The notes: a model not told the origin generated them from the sequence alone. A DNA stretch of 64,000 nt from Bradyrhizobium sp. BR 10289 (GCF_019455385.1 NZ_JACOFR010000002.1:124001-188000), one strand, 5' to 3'; counted from the stretch's first letter, positions 48,782 to 58,221 are shown. Made by a program: numbers and translations.

Positions 48782-49021
48782 CTACTTCCCCGCCGCCTTG
48801 CGCAGCGCCTCGTTGATGCGGTCCTGCCAGCCGGGGCCGCCCTCCTGGAAGAACTCCAGCACGTCCTGGTCGATGCGGAGCGTCACCTGCTCCTTGATGC
48901 CAGGTGCCACGTTCTGCTTCGGCAGCGGTGCGGCGACCTTCGCCGTCACCTTCTTGAACGCCGCCTCGGCCTCCGACCGCGCATCACCCAATGTGCGCGG
49001 CCGCCTCGGTTGATCCGCCAT
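48782..49021 (-). CDS. BrnA-family antitoxin-like protein, without a BrnT partner
   Basis: 79 residues. The C-terminal half KEQVTLRIDQDVLEFFQEGG followed by GWQDRINEALRKAAGK is the ribbon-helix-helix of BrnA/DUF4415 antitoxins. The N-terminal half is basic and Pro rich. BrnT toxins normally sit just upstream, but here cysK lies there, ending three bases before this start. It is thus an orphan that may act as a plain regulator. Confidence 0.75.
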   Translation of the reverse strand: MADQPRRPRTLGDARSEAEAAFKKVTAKVAAPLPKQNVAPGIKEQVTLRIDQDVLEFFQEGGPGWQDRINEALRKAAGK

Positions 49022-49024
49022 GTG

Positions 49025-50005
<981 letters not shown>

Positions 50006-50178
50006 GAACTCCCTAAGGCGAGGATTTTGACTGATACCGCAACGCAGTTACAGACAGGTGGCCGCACCGCGCAAGCGGCAAAGCAGCCCAGGCGGAGCCC
50101 GCCTCCTGGCAAAAATATGTGATCCCGTCGGCCGTTCTGCCAGCCATGGGTCGGGCCCCCTCGCCTTCCCGATCCCCG

Positions 50179-50196
50179 TTGTCAATCTGTTGACAA
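50179..50196. promoter_or_regulatory. Inverted repeat TTGTCAA-TCTG-TTGACAA
   Basis: Perfect 7-bp arms in the 357-bp gap between the divergent cysK and acyltransferase genes. The second arm also offers a TTGACA -35, but no good -10 is seen 17 bases on. Could be a GntR-type operator. The rest of the gap (50006-50362) shows nothing recognisable. Confidence 0.45.
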
Positions 50197-50362
50197 TTGA
50201 CGTGCTGAACTGCCGCCTTGCGCCAGCCTCCCGATCATCGCGCGTGCCTTAGCCAGCTACCCTCCGACGGCGGCGTCCGTTGCGGCCGGGCGGATCGGGG
50301 CAGGACGATGCCGCCGCGGCTGATCTGGCGATTGGACGAGGCGGCAGGGCAGAGAGCGTGCA

Positions 50363-51469
50363 ATGCATCGACGGCTGGCCTTCATCGATACGCTGCGCGG
50401 CATCGCCGTCCTGTCGGTGGTGGTCCAGCATGCGCTCGAGGTGATCGTGCGCGAGCATCCAACCGGCGCGTATCACGCGGTCTTTCACGACGCGATCGGC
50501 TATTACATGAATTTCGGGCGGTTCGGCGTCGTGCTGTTCTTCTTCGTCAGCGGCTTCGTCGTTCCCTCCAGTTTTCCGAACAGCCCGTCTCCCGTCCACG
50601 ACTTCTCGATCAGTCGTTTCTTCCGGCTCTACCCCGCCTATTGGACTTCGATCGCGCTGGGGCTGGTCACGATGCAGATCATCGAGTCCAGGACCTATGG
50701 CCTGTCGCAGATCGCCGCGAACCTGACGATGCTTCAGTCCTTCCTGGAAGTCCCTCACCTCTGGGACTTCTACTGGACGCTGACGATCGAGCTGCTGTTC
50801 TACGCCCTCTGCATTGGTCTGTTCATGGCAGGCCTTCTGAGCCACCGCTTCACCGCAATCGCGATCGTCATCGCGACGGCCCTTGCCGGCACGGCGGTGG
50901 CTGTCCTGGTCGACAACAGGGCGGCCTGGGTCGTGATGGAGGCCGTCCTGAACCTGTCGGCGATGTTCCTCGGCAAGATCATCCGCGACACAGTCATCTC
51001 GGGAACACTGCGATGGCGGCATGTGACCGCCTGCACCGCGCTCTACGCGCTGTTCGCGATCACGCTGTGCAACAGCCGCTATGGCGGCGTCTATGACGGC
51101 AACTTCTTCTACAGCTATTCGATCGGGGGCGCTTATGTCTGCGCGGCCCTCGTCTTCATCCTGTTCGCAGCGTTCGGCGAGCGGATGGCGTGGCCTCCGA
51201 TCGCGTTCGTCGGCGTGATCAGCTATTCGGTCTATCTGCTGTCGCCGTTCGCGATGGTCTGGGTTCACCGTTACGCCTGGCTTGGCGACGGGCCGCTTCC
51301 CTGGTTCGTCTTCGTGACCGCGGTCGTGGCGTCCTCCATTTTTGTCAGCTGGGTGTCATACTCCGTCGTCGAGAAACCGTGGATCTCGTTCGGACGCAGG
51401 CTGCGTTCAGACCGCAGCAAGACAGATGCTTTCGCACCGGCGCTGAGCCGGCAGGGTGCGATGCAGTAA
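50363..51469 (+). CDS. Acyltransferase family 3 membrane protein
   Basis: 368 residues with about ten membrane helices. The family start is LAFIDTLRGIAVLSVVVQHA (5-24), with D9, R12 and the H23 of the catalytic region. FFFVSGFVVPSSFP and FSISRFFRLYPAYW follow as in Acyl_transf_3/OafA proteins, which O-acetylate polysaccharides, Nod factors or lipids. The C-terminal VEKPWISFGRR is usual. The acceptor cannot be told from sequence. No polysaccharide genes are adjacent. Confidence 0.87.
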   Translation: MHRRLAFIDTLRGIAVLSVVVQHALEVIVREHPTGAYHAVFHDAIGYYMNFGRFGVVLFFFVSGFVVPSSFPNSPSPVHDFSISRFFRLYPAYWTSIALGLVTMQIIESRTYGLSQIAANLTMLQSFLEVPHLWDFYWTLTIELLFYALCIGLFMAGLLSHRFTAIAIVIATALAGTAVAVLVDNRAAWVVMEAVLNLSAMFLGKIIRDTVISGTLRWRHVTACTALYALFAITLCNSRYGGVYDGNFFYSYSIGGAYVCAALVFILFAAFGERMAWPPIAFVGVISYSVYLLSPFAMVWVHRYAWLGDGPLPWFVFVTAVVASSIFVSWVSYSVVEKPWISFGRRLRSDRSKTDAFAPALSRQGAMQ

Positions 51470-51672
51470 CGTCTGGGCGAGCGAAGCAGCGCGACCAATT
51501 ATCGCAACGCACACGTTTGCGCTGCGATAAGGACGCAGACGACGCGGGAAGAACGTCCGCGGACACATCCAGGTGAAGCCAATTTTATAAAAGCCGACGC
51601 TTTTGTGTTGCGACCTCGTCAAGTGATTCTGCTTATGTTAGACTTAGGTCTCAAAGCAGGGAGGTCACCACG

Positions 51673-51891
51673 ATGTCAGCAGTCGCTGAAGTGTTGTCGA
51701 CCGTCGTGTCAAGGCGTGATCCGCGTTGCAGCGAGTTGCCGACCTGTCCTGTCTGCGCCGACTCCATGGTCGCCGCCGAAGCGTCGGCATATGTGTCCGA
51801 CCACGTGATCAGCTATCTCTGGACTTGCGACACCTGCGGCTACGGCTTCGTGACCAAGCACGCCGTCAAGCAACGGATCGTCTGCAACTGA
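51673..51891 (+). CDS. Small zinc-ribbon protein, hypothetical
   Basis: 72 residues with AGGGAGGTCACCACG before the ATG. CPVC (25-28) and CDTCGYGF (51-58) give a four-cysteine zinc ribbon, with SDHVISYLWTC between them. Tiny proteins of this type are frequent in Bradyrhizobium. No function known. Confidence 0.7.
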   Translation: MSAVAEVLSTVVSRRDPRCSELPTCPVCADSMVAAEASAYVSDHVISYLWTCDTCGYGFVTKHAVKQRIVCN

Positions 51892-51904
51892 CATCCGTCA
51901 CGCC

Positions 51905-53053
51905 TCAGCGCGGGGCGATGTCGCCCCTCGCCCAATCCTCGCGCGTACGCTGATAGAACTGCTCGAACGATCCGTGCGCGATCGCGTCCCTGATGCCCTG
52001 CATCAGGAACTGGTAGTAGGCGATATTGATCTCGGACAGCAGCATCGCCCCCAGGGTCTCGCCCGCCTTGACGAGATGATGCAGATAGGCGCGCGCATAG
52101 TTGCGCGCCGACGGCCATGAACTCTCCTCATCGAGCGGACGCGGATCGTCGGCGTGGCGCGCATTGCGCAGGTTCACCTGGCCGAAGCGGGTGAAGGCGA
52201 CACCGTGGCGGCCATTGCGCGTCGGCATCACGCAATCGAACATGTCGATCCCGCGCTTGACGGCCTCCAGGATATCGTCGGGCGTGCCGACGCCCATGAG
52301 ATAACGCGGCCGCTCCTGCGGCAGCAGCGGCGCGGTCTCGTCGATCATCGCCAGCATCACCGCCTGCGGCTCGCCGACGGCAAGGCCGCCGATCGCATAG
52401 CCGTGGAAGCCGATCTCGACGAGGCCTTGCGCGCTGGCATGACGAAGCTGCGGAATGTCGCCGCCCTGCACGATGCCGAACAGCATGTAGCCCGCGGGCG
52501 CGCTCTCGAAGGCCCGCTTGCTGCGCTCGGCCCAGCGCAGCGACAGCCGCATCGCGCGGTCGATGTCGTCGCGCTCGGCCGGCAGGCGCACGCATTCGTC
52601 CATCTGCATGGCGATGTCGGAGCCGAGGAAGCGCTGCACGGCGATCGAACGTTCCGGCGACAACTCGACCTTGGCGCCGTCGATATGCGAGCGGAAGGTC
52701 ACGGCGTGCTCGGTGACCTTGCGCAGGTCGGCCAGCGACATCACCTGGAAGCCGCCGGAATCCGTCAGCATCGGGCCGTTCCAGCCGGTGAATCTCTGCA
52801 AGCCGCCTAGCGCGGCGATCCGCTCGGCGCCGGGGCGCAGCATCAGATGATAGGTATTGCCGAGCACGATGTCGGCGCCGGCCTCCCGCACCTCCCGCCA
52901 GTGCATGCCCTTCATCGCGCCGGCGGTTCCGACCGGCATGAAGGCGGGCGTCCGCACCACTCCATGGGGCGTGGTCAGGCGTCCAGTGCGCGCAGCGCCA
53001 TCGCTGGCGAGCAGTTCGAAATGATTGGGTAGGCGGGTGTCGGGAGGATTCAT
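51905..53053 (-). CDS. tgt: tRNA-guanine transglycosylase (queuosine pathway), lacking the usual zinc ligands
   Basis: 382 residues from the ATG at 53053 ([20 protein letters not shown]); the 27 residues upstream are non-conserved. It exchanges guanine-34 of GUN-anticodon tRNAs for preQ1. The barrel motifs are intact: [25 protein letters not shown] (catalytic aspartate), [13 protein letters not shown]. The region that holds three Zn cysteines in Zymomonas/E. coli Tgt reads [19 protein letters not shown], with no cysteine. The later zinc histidine is isoleucine ([10 protein letters not shown]). QueA lies 5 kb away on the same strand. Confidence 0.92.
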   Translation of the reverse strand: MNPPDTRLPNHFELLASDGAARTGRLTTPHGVVRTPAFMPVGTAGAMKGMHWREVREAGADIVLGNTYHLMLRPGAERIAALGGLQRFTGWNGPMLTDSGGFQVMSLADLRKVTEHAVTFRSHIDGAKVELSPERSIAVQRFLGSDIAMQMDECVRLPAERDDIDRAMRLSLRWAERSKRAFESAPAGYMLFGIVQGGDIPQLRHASAQGLVEIGFHGYAIGGLAVGEPQAVMLAMIDETAPLLPQERPRYLMGVGTPDDILEAVKRGIDMFDCVMPTRNGRHGVAFTRFGQVNLRNARHADDPRPLDEESSWPSARNYARAYLHHLVKAGETLGAMLLSEINIAYYQFLMQGIRDAIAHGSFEQFYQRTREDWARGDIAPR

Positions 53054-53165
53054 GGCGGTGCTTATTGCGTGTCGGCAAGGCCCGATCAACCCGCTCGGAG
53101 CGCTCCCTGCATCAGACTGGGACACATTCGACACCTGCTGGACGATCGCAAAGCCTTGCCAAACA

Positions 53166-53184
53166 AAACGATACAGTGTAGTTT
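53166..53184. promoter_or_regulatory. TetR-type operator candidate 1
   Basis: AAACGATAC-A-GTGTAGTTT, an imperfect inverted repeat within a longer block shared with 55415-55433 (AAACAAAACGATAC in both). It lies 125 bp before the patatin-like gene and 113 bp upstream of the tgt start, in their shared region. Confidence 0.6.
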
Positions 53185-53308
53185 TACCGTGGGGGTTGGA
53201 CGAGATGCCGCGGCGGGTTGCCGGCGGCGGTAGATGCGTGATCGCCAGCCACCGACAATGCCCCCCGCTTCATGTTCGACCGAGATCTCCGCCCCTTCGC
53301 AGGGCTGG

Positions 53309-54442
53309 ATGAGGCAGACAGGCGCTCGCCTGATCGGATCGCTGGCCCTGACCTGCACCCTGGTGCTCGGCGCCTGCACCTCCGTGCCCCGGACGCCCTA
53401 TACGGCCGCCGAGGCCAGCTCGTCGCGCGTGCTCGATATCGACGGCCTCCGCCGCTACGCCGACGAGCCGGTCACGAAATTCAGCTTCGCGAAAGACGCC
53501 AACACCACGACGAGCTCGTACCTCGCGCTCTCCGGCGGCGGCGCTGATGGCGCCTATGGCGTCGGCGTGCTCAATGGCTGGAGTGCCGCCGGCACCCGCC
53601 CGAACTTCTCCGTGGTCTCGGGAGTCAGCACCGGCGGCCTGATCGCGCCCTTTGCGTTCCTCGGACGGCAATATGACGACACGCTGAAGGAGGTCTATAC
53701 CAGCGGCATCGCGGAGAGCCTGCTGAATGACCCGAGCATCATGCGCGTGCTGTTCGGCTCCGGCCTGTTCGGCAATACGCGGCTGCGCGAGCTCGTCGCG
53801 CGCTATGTCGGTCCGGAGATCCTGGCGCAGGTCGCGCGCGAAAACGCGCGGGGCCGACGGCTGCTGATCGTGACCACCGATCTCGACACCCAGCGCACCG
53901 CGATCTGGGACATGGGCAAGATCGCGGCGGTCGGCACGCCCGAGGCGCTCAAACTGTTTCGCGACGTGATGGCGGCCTCGGCCAGCATTCCGCTGGTGTT
54001 TCCGCCGATCATGATCGACGCCGAAGGCCAGGGCCGCAAATTTCAGGAGATGCATGTCGACGGCGGCGTGACGGCACCGGTGCTGACGCTGCCGGAAGCC
54101 ATGCTGTTCCAAGGCAGCCGCGTGCCGGGCGCCGCGAAGCTGGACATCTACATCCTCGTCAACAAGAAGATCGAACGCAATTTCGAGCTGGTGTCCAACA
54201 GCACCATCGACGTCGCCTCGCGCAGCCTGTCGGCGATCACGCAGTCGCAGACCCGCTCGATCATCTTCTCGACCTATGATTTCGCCACGCGCAACCAGTT
54301 GGGCTTCCACCTCTCCTACATCGCGCGCGATTATCCGGCGCCGCCCTCGGAAGGCTTCGATACTGCCTATATGCGCGCGCTGTATCAGTACGGATATGAG
54401 AAGGCCGCGTCCGGCCAGGCATGGACGTCCACGCTGCCGTGA
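53309..54442 (+). CDS. Patatin-like phospholipase, lipoprotein
   Basis: 377 residues from the ATG at 53309. Lipobox LGAC with C23 (MRQTGARLIGSLALTCTLVL start), so it is membrane anchored by lipid. Patatin domain: oxyanion GGGADGAYGVG (76-86), nucleophile S107 in SGVSTGG, and the dyad aspartate in HVDGGV. Acts on phospholipids or acyl chains. The frame is open to 53234, which would hide the lipobox. TetR-type operators before it and before the PepSY gene suggest control by the TetR protein next door. Confidence 0.85.
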   Translation: MRQTGARLIGSLALTCTLVLGACTSVPRTPYTAAEASSSRVLDIDGLRRYADEPVTKFSFAKDANTTTSSYLALSGGGADGAYGVGVLNGWSAAGTRPNFSVVSGVSTGGLIAPFAFLGRQYDDTLKEVYTSGIAESLLNDPSIMRVLFGSGLFGNTRLRELVARYVGPEILAQVARENARGRRLLIVTTDLDTQRTAIWDMGKIAAVGTPEALKLFRDVMAASASIPLVFPPIMIDAEGQGRKFQEMHVDGGVTAPVLTLPEAMLFQGSRVPGAAKLDIYILVNKKIERNFELVSNSTIDVASRSLSAITQSQTRSIIFSTYDFATRNQLGFHLSYIARDYPAPPSEGFDTAYMRALYQYGYEKAASGQAWTSTLP

Positions 54443-54561
54443 TCCCTCGTCACGGAACGAGGCCGTGCCGAATCCGTTGACGATACGGCCAATTCGGCCA
54501 GATTCGCGATGACGCCCCCGCTCCTGCGCGATATAGAGCGAATGACGGGCAACGCGCAGGA

Positions 54562-54593
54562 ATCATTTGGTTTATCATTTGGCATATCATTGG
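54562..54593 (+). repeat. Three tandem ATCATTTGG units, 12-bp period
   Basis: ATCATTTGG at 54562, ATCATTTGG at 54574 and ATCATTGG at 54586, each start exactly 12 bases apart, ending 2 bp before the TetR start at 54596. They could be direct-repeat binding sites, or codons of a longer N-terminus (SFGLSFGISLD) if translation starts at 54542. Confidence 0.6.
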
Positions 54594-54595
54594 AC

Positions 54596-55354
54596 ATGGG
54601 ATTGACTGCGACCAAAACACGATCGGCTGCGCCACGGCGCGAACTGCCGAAATCGCGCGGCGGTCGGCCGACCAAATCGGCCGCGATCGAGCGCGACCAG
54701 CGGCTGATCGAGGTCGCCACCCGCCTGTTCCTTGACCGCGGCTTTGACGCGACATCGCTCGATGCGGTCGCGGAAGCCGCCCGCGTCAGCAAGCCGACGG
54801 TCTATTCCCGCTATGGCGACAAGCGCGGCCTGTTTGCCGCCGTGCTGAGGCGCGAGATCGAGCGCTGGCTTGCGCCGCTGTCGGCAGCGGCTGAGACGCA
54901 GCTCTCCAGTGCCTCGGACATTCCGGTCGAACAGCGGCTGGTCGAGATCGGCCGCGAGATGCTGACCTTCACCTGCGGGCCCGACGCTGTCGCCTTCAGC
55001 CGCATGATGACGGCGCAGGCCATCAACTTCCCCGACGTCGCCAAGCTCGGCAAGGAGGAAGGCTGGCTTAAGGCGGTCGCCACCACCGCGCGCTTCTTCG
55101 ACCATCTGGTGGCGCAAGGCGCGCTCGACGTCGACGACACCACCATCGCGGCCGAGGTGTTCCTCGATGTCGTCGTCGGTCACACCCACCGCATGGCGAC
55201 GTTCGGAATGGCGCTCGAACTGAAGGCTGCGGAAAAGCGCATGCGTGCCGCGATCAAGCTGTTCCTGGCGGGTGCGCTGGGCCCTGCCGACCGGGTCCAG
55301 AACGCCTCCAAGGACGCGTTCAAGGCCAGACCGCGCCGCCCCGCGTCCCGCTGA
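54596..55354 (+). CDS. TetR/AcrR-family transcriptional regulator
   Basis: 252 residues from the ATG at 54596; the frame is open to 54509. A basic N-terminal arm (AAPRRELPKSRGGRPTKSAA) precedes the TetR helix-turn-helix IEVATRLFLDRGFDATSLDA, VAEAARVSKPTVYSRYGDKR, near residues 42-85. The C-terminal ligand/dimer domain has TetR_C-like FSRMMTAQAINFP. It probably binds the AAACGATAC-type palindromes upstream of the patatin and PepSY genes, which flank it. The ligand is unknown. Confidence 0.87.
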   Translation: MGLTATKTRSAAPRRELPKSRGGRPTKSAAIERDQRLIEVATRLFLDRGFDATSLDAVAEAARVSKPTVYSRYGDKRGLFAAVLRREIERWLAPLSAAAETQLSSASDIPVEQRLVEIGREMLTFTCGPDAVAFSRMMTAQAINFPDVAKLGKEEGWLKAVATTARFFDHLVAQGALDVDDTTIAAEVFLDVVVGHTHRMATFGMALELKAAEKRMRAAIKLFLAGALGPADRVQNASKDAFKARPRRPASR

Positions 55355-55414
55355 CAATTCCGTGAGGTCGAGACCTATCCCCTGGGGAAGAGATCCTCGT
55401 CATTGACCAAAACA

Positions 55415-55433
55415 AAACGATACGGTATGGTTT
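55415..55433. promoter_or_regulatory. TetR-type operator candidate 2
   Basis: AAACGATAC-G-GTATGGTTT, a near-perfect 9-bp inverted repeat with one mismatch, between the TetR gene and the PepSY gene (174 bp before its ATG). Shares AAACAAAACGATAC with the site at 53166. Confidence 0.65.
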
Positions 55434-55606
55434 AGTTAGAAGTTGGTACGGGCCGCTTTTTTCACCAGCCCCAAAAGAGGTCCGTACCGCTTTGATCGCC
55501 GCGACGGGTACAGCCCGCCACGACGCTCAGCGGCCGGCCGACGCCCAAGGCCGGCCGCGAATTCTTTACGATCATCCAGCACACTCGCTGGCTGAGGGTT
55601 TCGAGC

Positions 55607-56209
55607 ATGACGACAGCCAGACCATGGACCTCACGACTGCTTGCAGTCGCCTTGCCCGCCCTGCTCCTCGCGGCGCCCGCACAGGCGATCGTGACCACGG
55701 GCACGCCGACCGCGGTTCATGGCGACACAGATGGTGACGGCGAGATCGACCGCCAAGCGGTAAGCCGCGAAATCGAACGATTCCGTTTGTCGTCGATCTC
55801 GATCAGCCAGGCCATGGCGATTGCGGAAGCCCGTCACGCCGGCGCGACGACGGCGGATGTGAGCTTCGACGGCGCCTCGAACGTGCCGGTCTACCGGGTG
55901 AAGACCCTGCACAACGACCGGATCTGGCGCCATACCATCAACGCCTCGACTGGCGAGCTGATCGGCGGCGAAGCCGCCCTCCCTCTCGCCGAGCTCGACA
56001 GCGACGATCGCAGCAATCTCGCGGCACTCGGTGCCATCCGGCACCGCCTCGCAGAGGCCGTGCAGGTTGCCGAGCGCGCGGCTTCCGGCAAGGCCATCAG
56101 CGGCGGTCTGGTCCGCGAAGGCGGCCGGCTGAACTTCTCGATCGTCGTCGTCAGCGGCGACGATCTCAAGGAGGTTACCCTGGAGCCGCCGGGCGCCCGA
56201 GGCAGGTAA
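55607..56209 (+). CDS. Exported PepSY-domain protein
   Basis: 200 residues with a signal peptide (RLLAVALPALLLAAPAQA). The mature part begins with an acidic, EF-hand-like DTDGDGEIDRQ segment. It then holds a PepSY-like unit (SISQAMAIAEARHAGATTAD, VPVYRVKTLHNDRIWRHTIN, ASTGELIGGEA) and a second, less regular half. PepSY domains often inhibit proteases or bind cell-wall-linked partners. Likely target of the TetR regulator via the operator at 55415. Confidence 0.75.
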   Translation: MTTARPWTSRLLAVALPALLLAAPAQAIVTTGTPTAVHGDTDGDGEIDRQAVSREIERFRLSSISISQAMAIAEARHAGATTADVSFDGASNVPVYRVKTLHNDRIWRHTINASTGELIGGEAALPLAELDSDDRSNLAALGAIRHRLAEAVQVAERAASGKAISGGLVREGGRLNFSIVVVSGDDLKEVTLEPPGARGR

Positions 56210-56237
56210 CGCCGGCCACAATCCCGCCGAAAAGCCA

Positions 56238-56266
56238 TTGACGGACGCAAGACTCTCCCGCATAAG
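56238..56266 (+). promoter_or_regulatory. Promoter candidate for the asd leader
   Basis: TTGACG (56238-56243), a 17-base spacer and CATAAG (56261-56266). The -35 is good and the -10 is weak. A start near 56273 would leave the leader ATG (56275) almost leaderless. Confidence 0.45.
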
Positions 56267-56274
56267 TCGCCGCC

Positions 56275-56346
56275 ATGTTCACGACCACCAAACGCACGAC
56301 CAAAACCACCACGGCCTTCGGGGCCCGGGGAGGCGTGCGCTTGTAG
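56275..56346 (+). CDS. Threonine-rich leader peptide, candidate attenuator of asd
   Basis: A 23-codon ORF with 8 threonines (and 2 lysines) in its first 13 residues: MFTTTKRTTKTTTAFGARGG, then VRL and TAG. It is followed after 30 bases by an intrinsic terminator and then by asd, the gene that makes aspartate semialdehyde for threonine, lysine and methionine. Ribosome stalling at Thr codons could free upstream CTTCGG to pair with CCGAAG at the base of the terminator arm. This is the logic of amino-acid attenuation. The role is inferred from sequence only. Confidence 0.6.
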   Translation: MFTTTKRTTKTTTAFGARGGVRL

Positions 56347-56376
56347 TCGTCGACTAGAACGCAATCAGCTTGACCG

Positions 56377-56409
56377 AAGCCCCGCCCATGATGGTCCGGG
56401 GCTTTTTTG
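56377..56409 (+). terminator. Intrinsic terminator between leader peptide and asd
   Basis: AAGCCCCG (56377-56384) and CGGGGCTT (56397-56404) around a 12-base loop, followed by a T-run (TTTTTTG). It lies 32 bp before the asd start, where constitutive termination would block the gene, so conditional read-through is expected. Confidence 0.85.
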
Positions 56410-56440
56410 TTGTCTGGATTTCAATGCAATGGAGGACAAA

Positions 56441-57466
56441 GTGAGTAACGATCCCGTCGTCGCGATTGTCGGCGTCACCGGTGCGGTGGGCGCCGAATTC
56501 ATCGCCACCATGGACAAGCGCGGCTTTCGCGTCGGCAAGCTCAAGGCGCTCGCCAGCGCCCGCTCGGCTGGCAAGACGGTGTCGTTCCGCGGCAAGGATG
56601 TCGTCATCGAGGAGCTGACCGAGCGCGCCTTCGAGGGCGTCGACATCGCGCTGTTCTCCGCCGGCAGCGGCATCTCGAAGAAGTTTGCACCTGTTGCGGT
56701 CAAGGCCGGCGCCGTCGTGGTCGACAACTCTTCCGCCTTCCGGATGGATCCGAACGTGCCGCTTGTGATCCCCGAGGTGAACGCTGGCCGCATCCGCGAC
56801 CACAAGGGCATCATCGCCAACCCGAACTGCGCCGCCATCACCGCGCTGGTGCCGCTGTGGCCGATCCACCAGAAGAATCGCATCAAGCGCGTCATCATCT
56901 CGACCTACCAAGCCGCTTCCGGCGCCGGGGCCGCCGCGATGGACGAGCTCGTCGAGTCCACCCGTGCCAATCTCAACGGGCAGGTCTATACGCCCAAGGT
57001 GATGCCGCACCCCTACGCCTTCAATCTCTTCAACCACAACACCGCCGTCGATCCCGAGACCGGTTACAATGACGAGGAGACCAAGGTCATCAAGGAAACC
57101 CGCAAGATCTTCGAGGACGAGAAGATCGCAATCGGCGTGACCTGCGTCCGCGTCCCGGTGCTGCGGGCGCATTGCGAGGCCATCACCTTCGAATGCGAGA
57201 AGCCGGTCACCGAAGACCAGGTCCGCGCCATCATGGCGCAAGCGCCGGGCGTGAAGATCGTCGATGACCGCGTCAAGAACTACTTCCCGATGCCGATCGA
57301 CGCCTCCGGCCAGGACGACGTCCTGGTAGGCCGCATCCGCAAGGACCTCAGCGATCCCTCTGGGCATTCGATCTCGATGTTCGTGGCGGCCGATCAGTTG
57401 CTCAAGGGCGCGGCGCTCAACGCCGTGCAGATCGCCGAGCTACTGCCGCAGCGGGTGATGGCATAA
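56441..57466 (+). CDS. asd: Aspartate-semialdehyde dehydrogenase
   Basis: 341 residues from GTG 56441, which has GGAGG at 56431-56435 (an ATG at 56429 overlaps that site and is less likely). NADPH-dependent conversion of aspartyl-phosphate to aspartate semialdehyde, the branch point to Lys, DAP, Met and Thr. Rossmann motif GVTGAVG (11-17), catalytic C130 (ANPNCAA), and VRVPVLRAHCEA with the active-site His region. Full length. Preceded by a Thr-rich leader and terminator. Confidence 0.95.
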   Translation: MSNDPVVAIVGVTGAVGAEFIATMDKRGFRVGKLKALASARSAGKTVSFRGKDVVIEELTERAFEGVDIALFSAGSGISKKFAPVAVKAGAVVVDNSSAFRMDPNVPLVIPEVNAGRIRDHKGIIANPNCAAITALVPLWPIHQKNRIKRVIISTYQAASGAGAAAMDELVESTRANLNGQVYTPKVMPHPYAFNLFNHNTAVDPETGYNDEETKVIKETRKIFEDEKIAIGVTCVRVPVLRAHCEAITFECEKPVTEDQVRAIMAQAPGVKIVDDRVKNYFPMPIDASGQDDVLVGRIRKDLSDPSGHSISMFVAADQLLKGAALNAVQIAELLPQRVMA

Positions 57467-57527
57467 CCGTTGTCGCACAGAGTGGGCAAAGCGACGCGTG
57501 CCCACCCTGTAGCGACGAACTCCGCGG

Positions 57528-57923
57528 TCAAGTCAACGCCTGCACAACATCTGTTTTGGCAAAGTCAGCTCCTTTGAAGAGGAGCGGCTCCGAGCGCGCT
57601 TTTGCCAAAGCGTAGACGGCACAATCGACGATGTTGAGCTGCGCCGGATGCCCGCCACCCTTGCCGAAGCGTTGAAATGCCTCGAAAGCGCCCTTCGCCA
57701 TTTCGGCGTCGAAAGGCACGACGGCAATCCCGGCCGTCTCCAGCAATTCATCGAAAAACGCCACGGCCGCGGTCCCAAAGCGCGCAGAGAGAACGATCCT
57801 GGTTTCCAGGACGGCGACTGCCGACATCGAGAGACTGTCGGCATCCAGCATCGCTGTCCGATAGCGTTGCCCGTCGGGCTCGTTCGTTACTGTCGCAACG
57901 ATCGCGGACGTATCCAGCACCAT
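57528..57923 (-). CDS. vapC: PIN-domain ribonuclease toxin, VapC-like
   Basis: 131 residues. The PIN acidic set is present: D4 (MVLDTSAI), E40 (AVLETRIV), D100 (LNIVDCAVYALA) and D120 (LLFKGADFAKTD). VapC toxins cleave tRNA or rRNA. The start overlaps the antitoxin stop (TGATG), the usual VapBC layout with antitoxin first. Confidence 0.88.
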   Translation of the reverse strand: MVLDTSAIVATVTNEPDGQRYRTAMLDADSLSMSAVAVLETRIVLSARFGTAAVAFFDELLETAGIAVVPFDAEMAKGAFEAFQRFGKGGGHPAQLNIVDCAVYALAKARSEPLLFKGADFAKTDVVQALT

Positions 57924-58165
57924 CAGGACGGCAACCCGAACCGGCCATACCCGAGGATTTCGTCGGCAGGCCGGGAATCGAGAACGGGCAAGCGAGCGGT
58001 CCGCTCGAAGAATGACGTCAGGGCCGCATTTCTATCGCCGGCTGGAAGACCGACACGAGACAAGCGCTCCTCAATAGCGCGCTCCAGCGCCGTCTCGATA
58101 TCTTCCCCCGTCAGGCGGGCGAGGCGTTGGGCAAGCTCATCGAGTTTCTCGGAGCGGATGTTCAT
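57923..58165 (-). CDS. vapB: VapB-like antitoxin
   Basis: 80 residues. MNIRSEKLDELAQRLARLTG then EDIETALERAIEERLSRV is the N-terminal region of the PSK-type/VapB_antitoxin family, with a C-terminal toxin-wrapping part (VLDSRPADEILGYGRFGLPS). It is translated just before vapC with a one-base overlap, and is expected to neutralise the toxin and repress the operon. Confidence 0.87.
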   Translation of the reverse strand: MNIRSEKLDELAQRLARLTGEDIETALERAIEERLSRVGLPAGDRNAALTSFFERTARLPVLDSRPADEILGYGRFGLPS

Positions 58166-58221
58166 CAGCTACTCGGTCCACGCAAACGACGGCGACAACC
58201 TAGCACAAGGACGCTGCCAGG

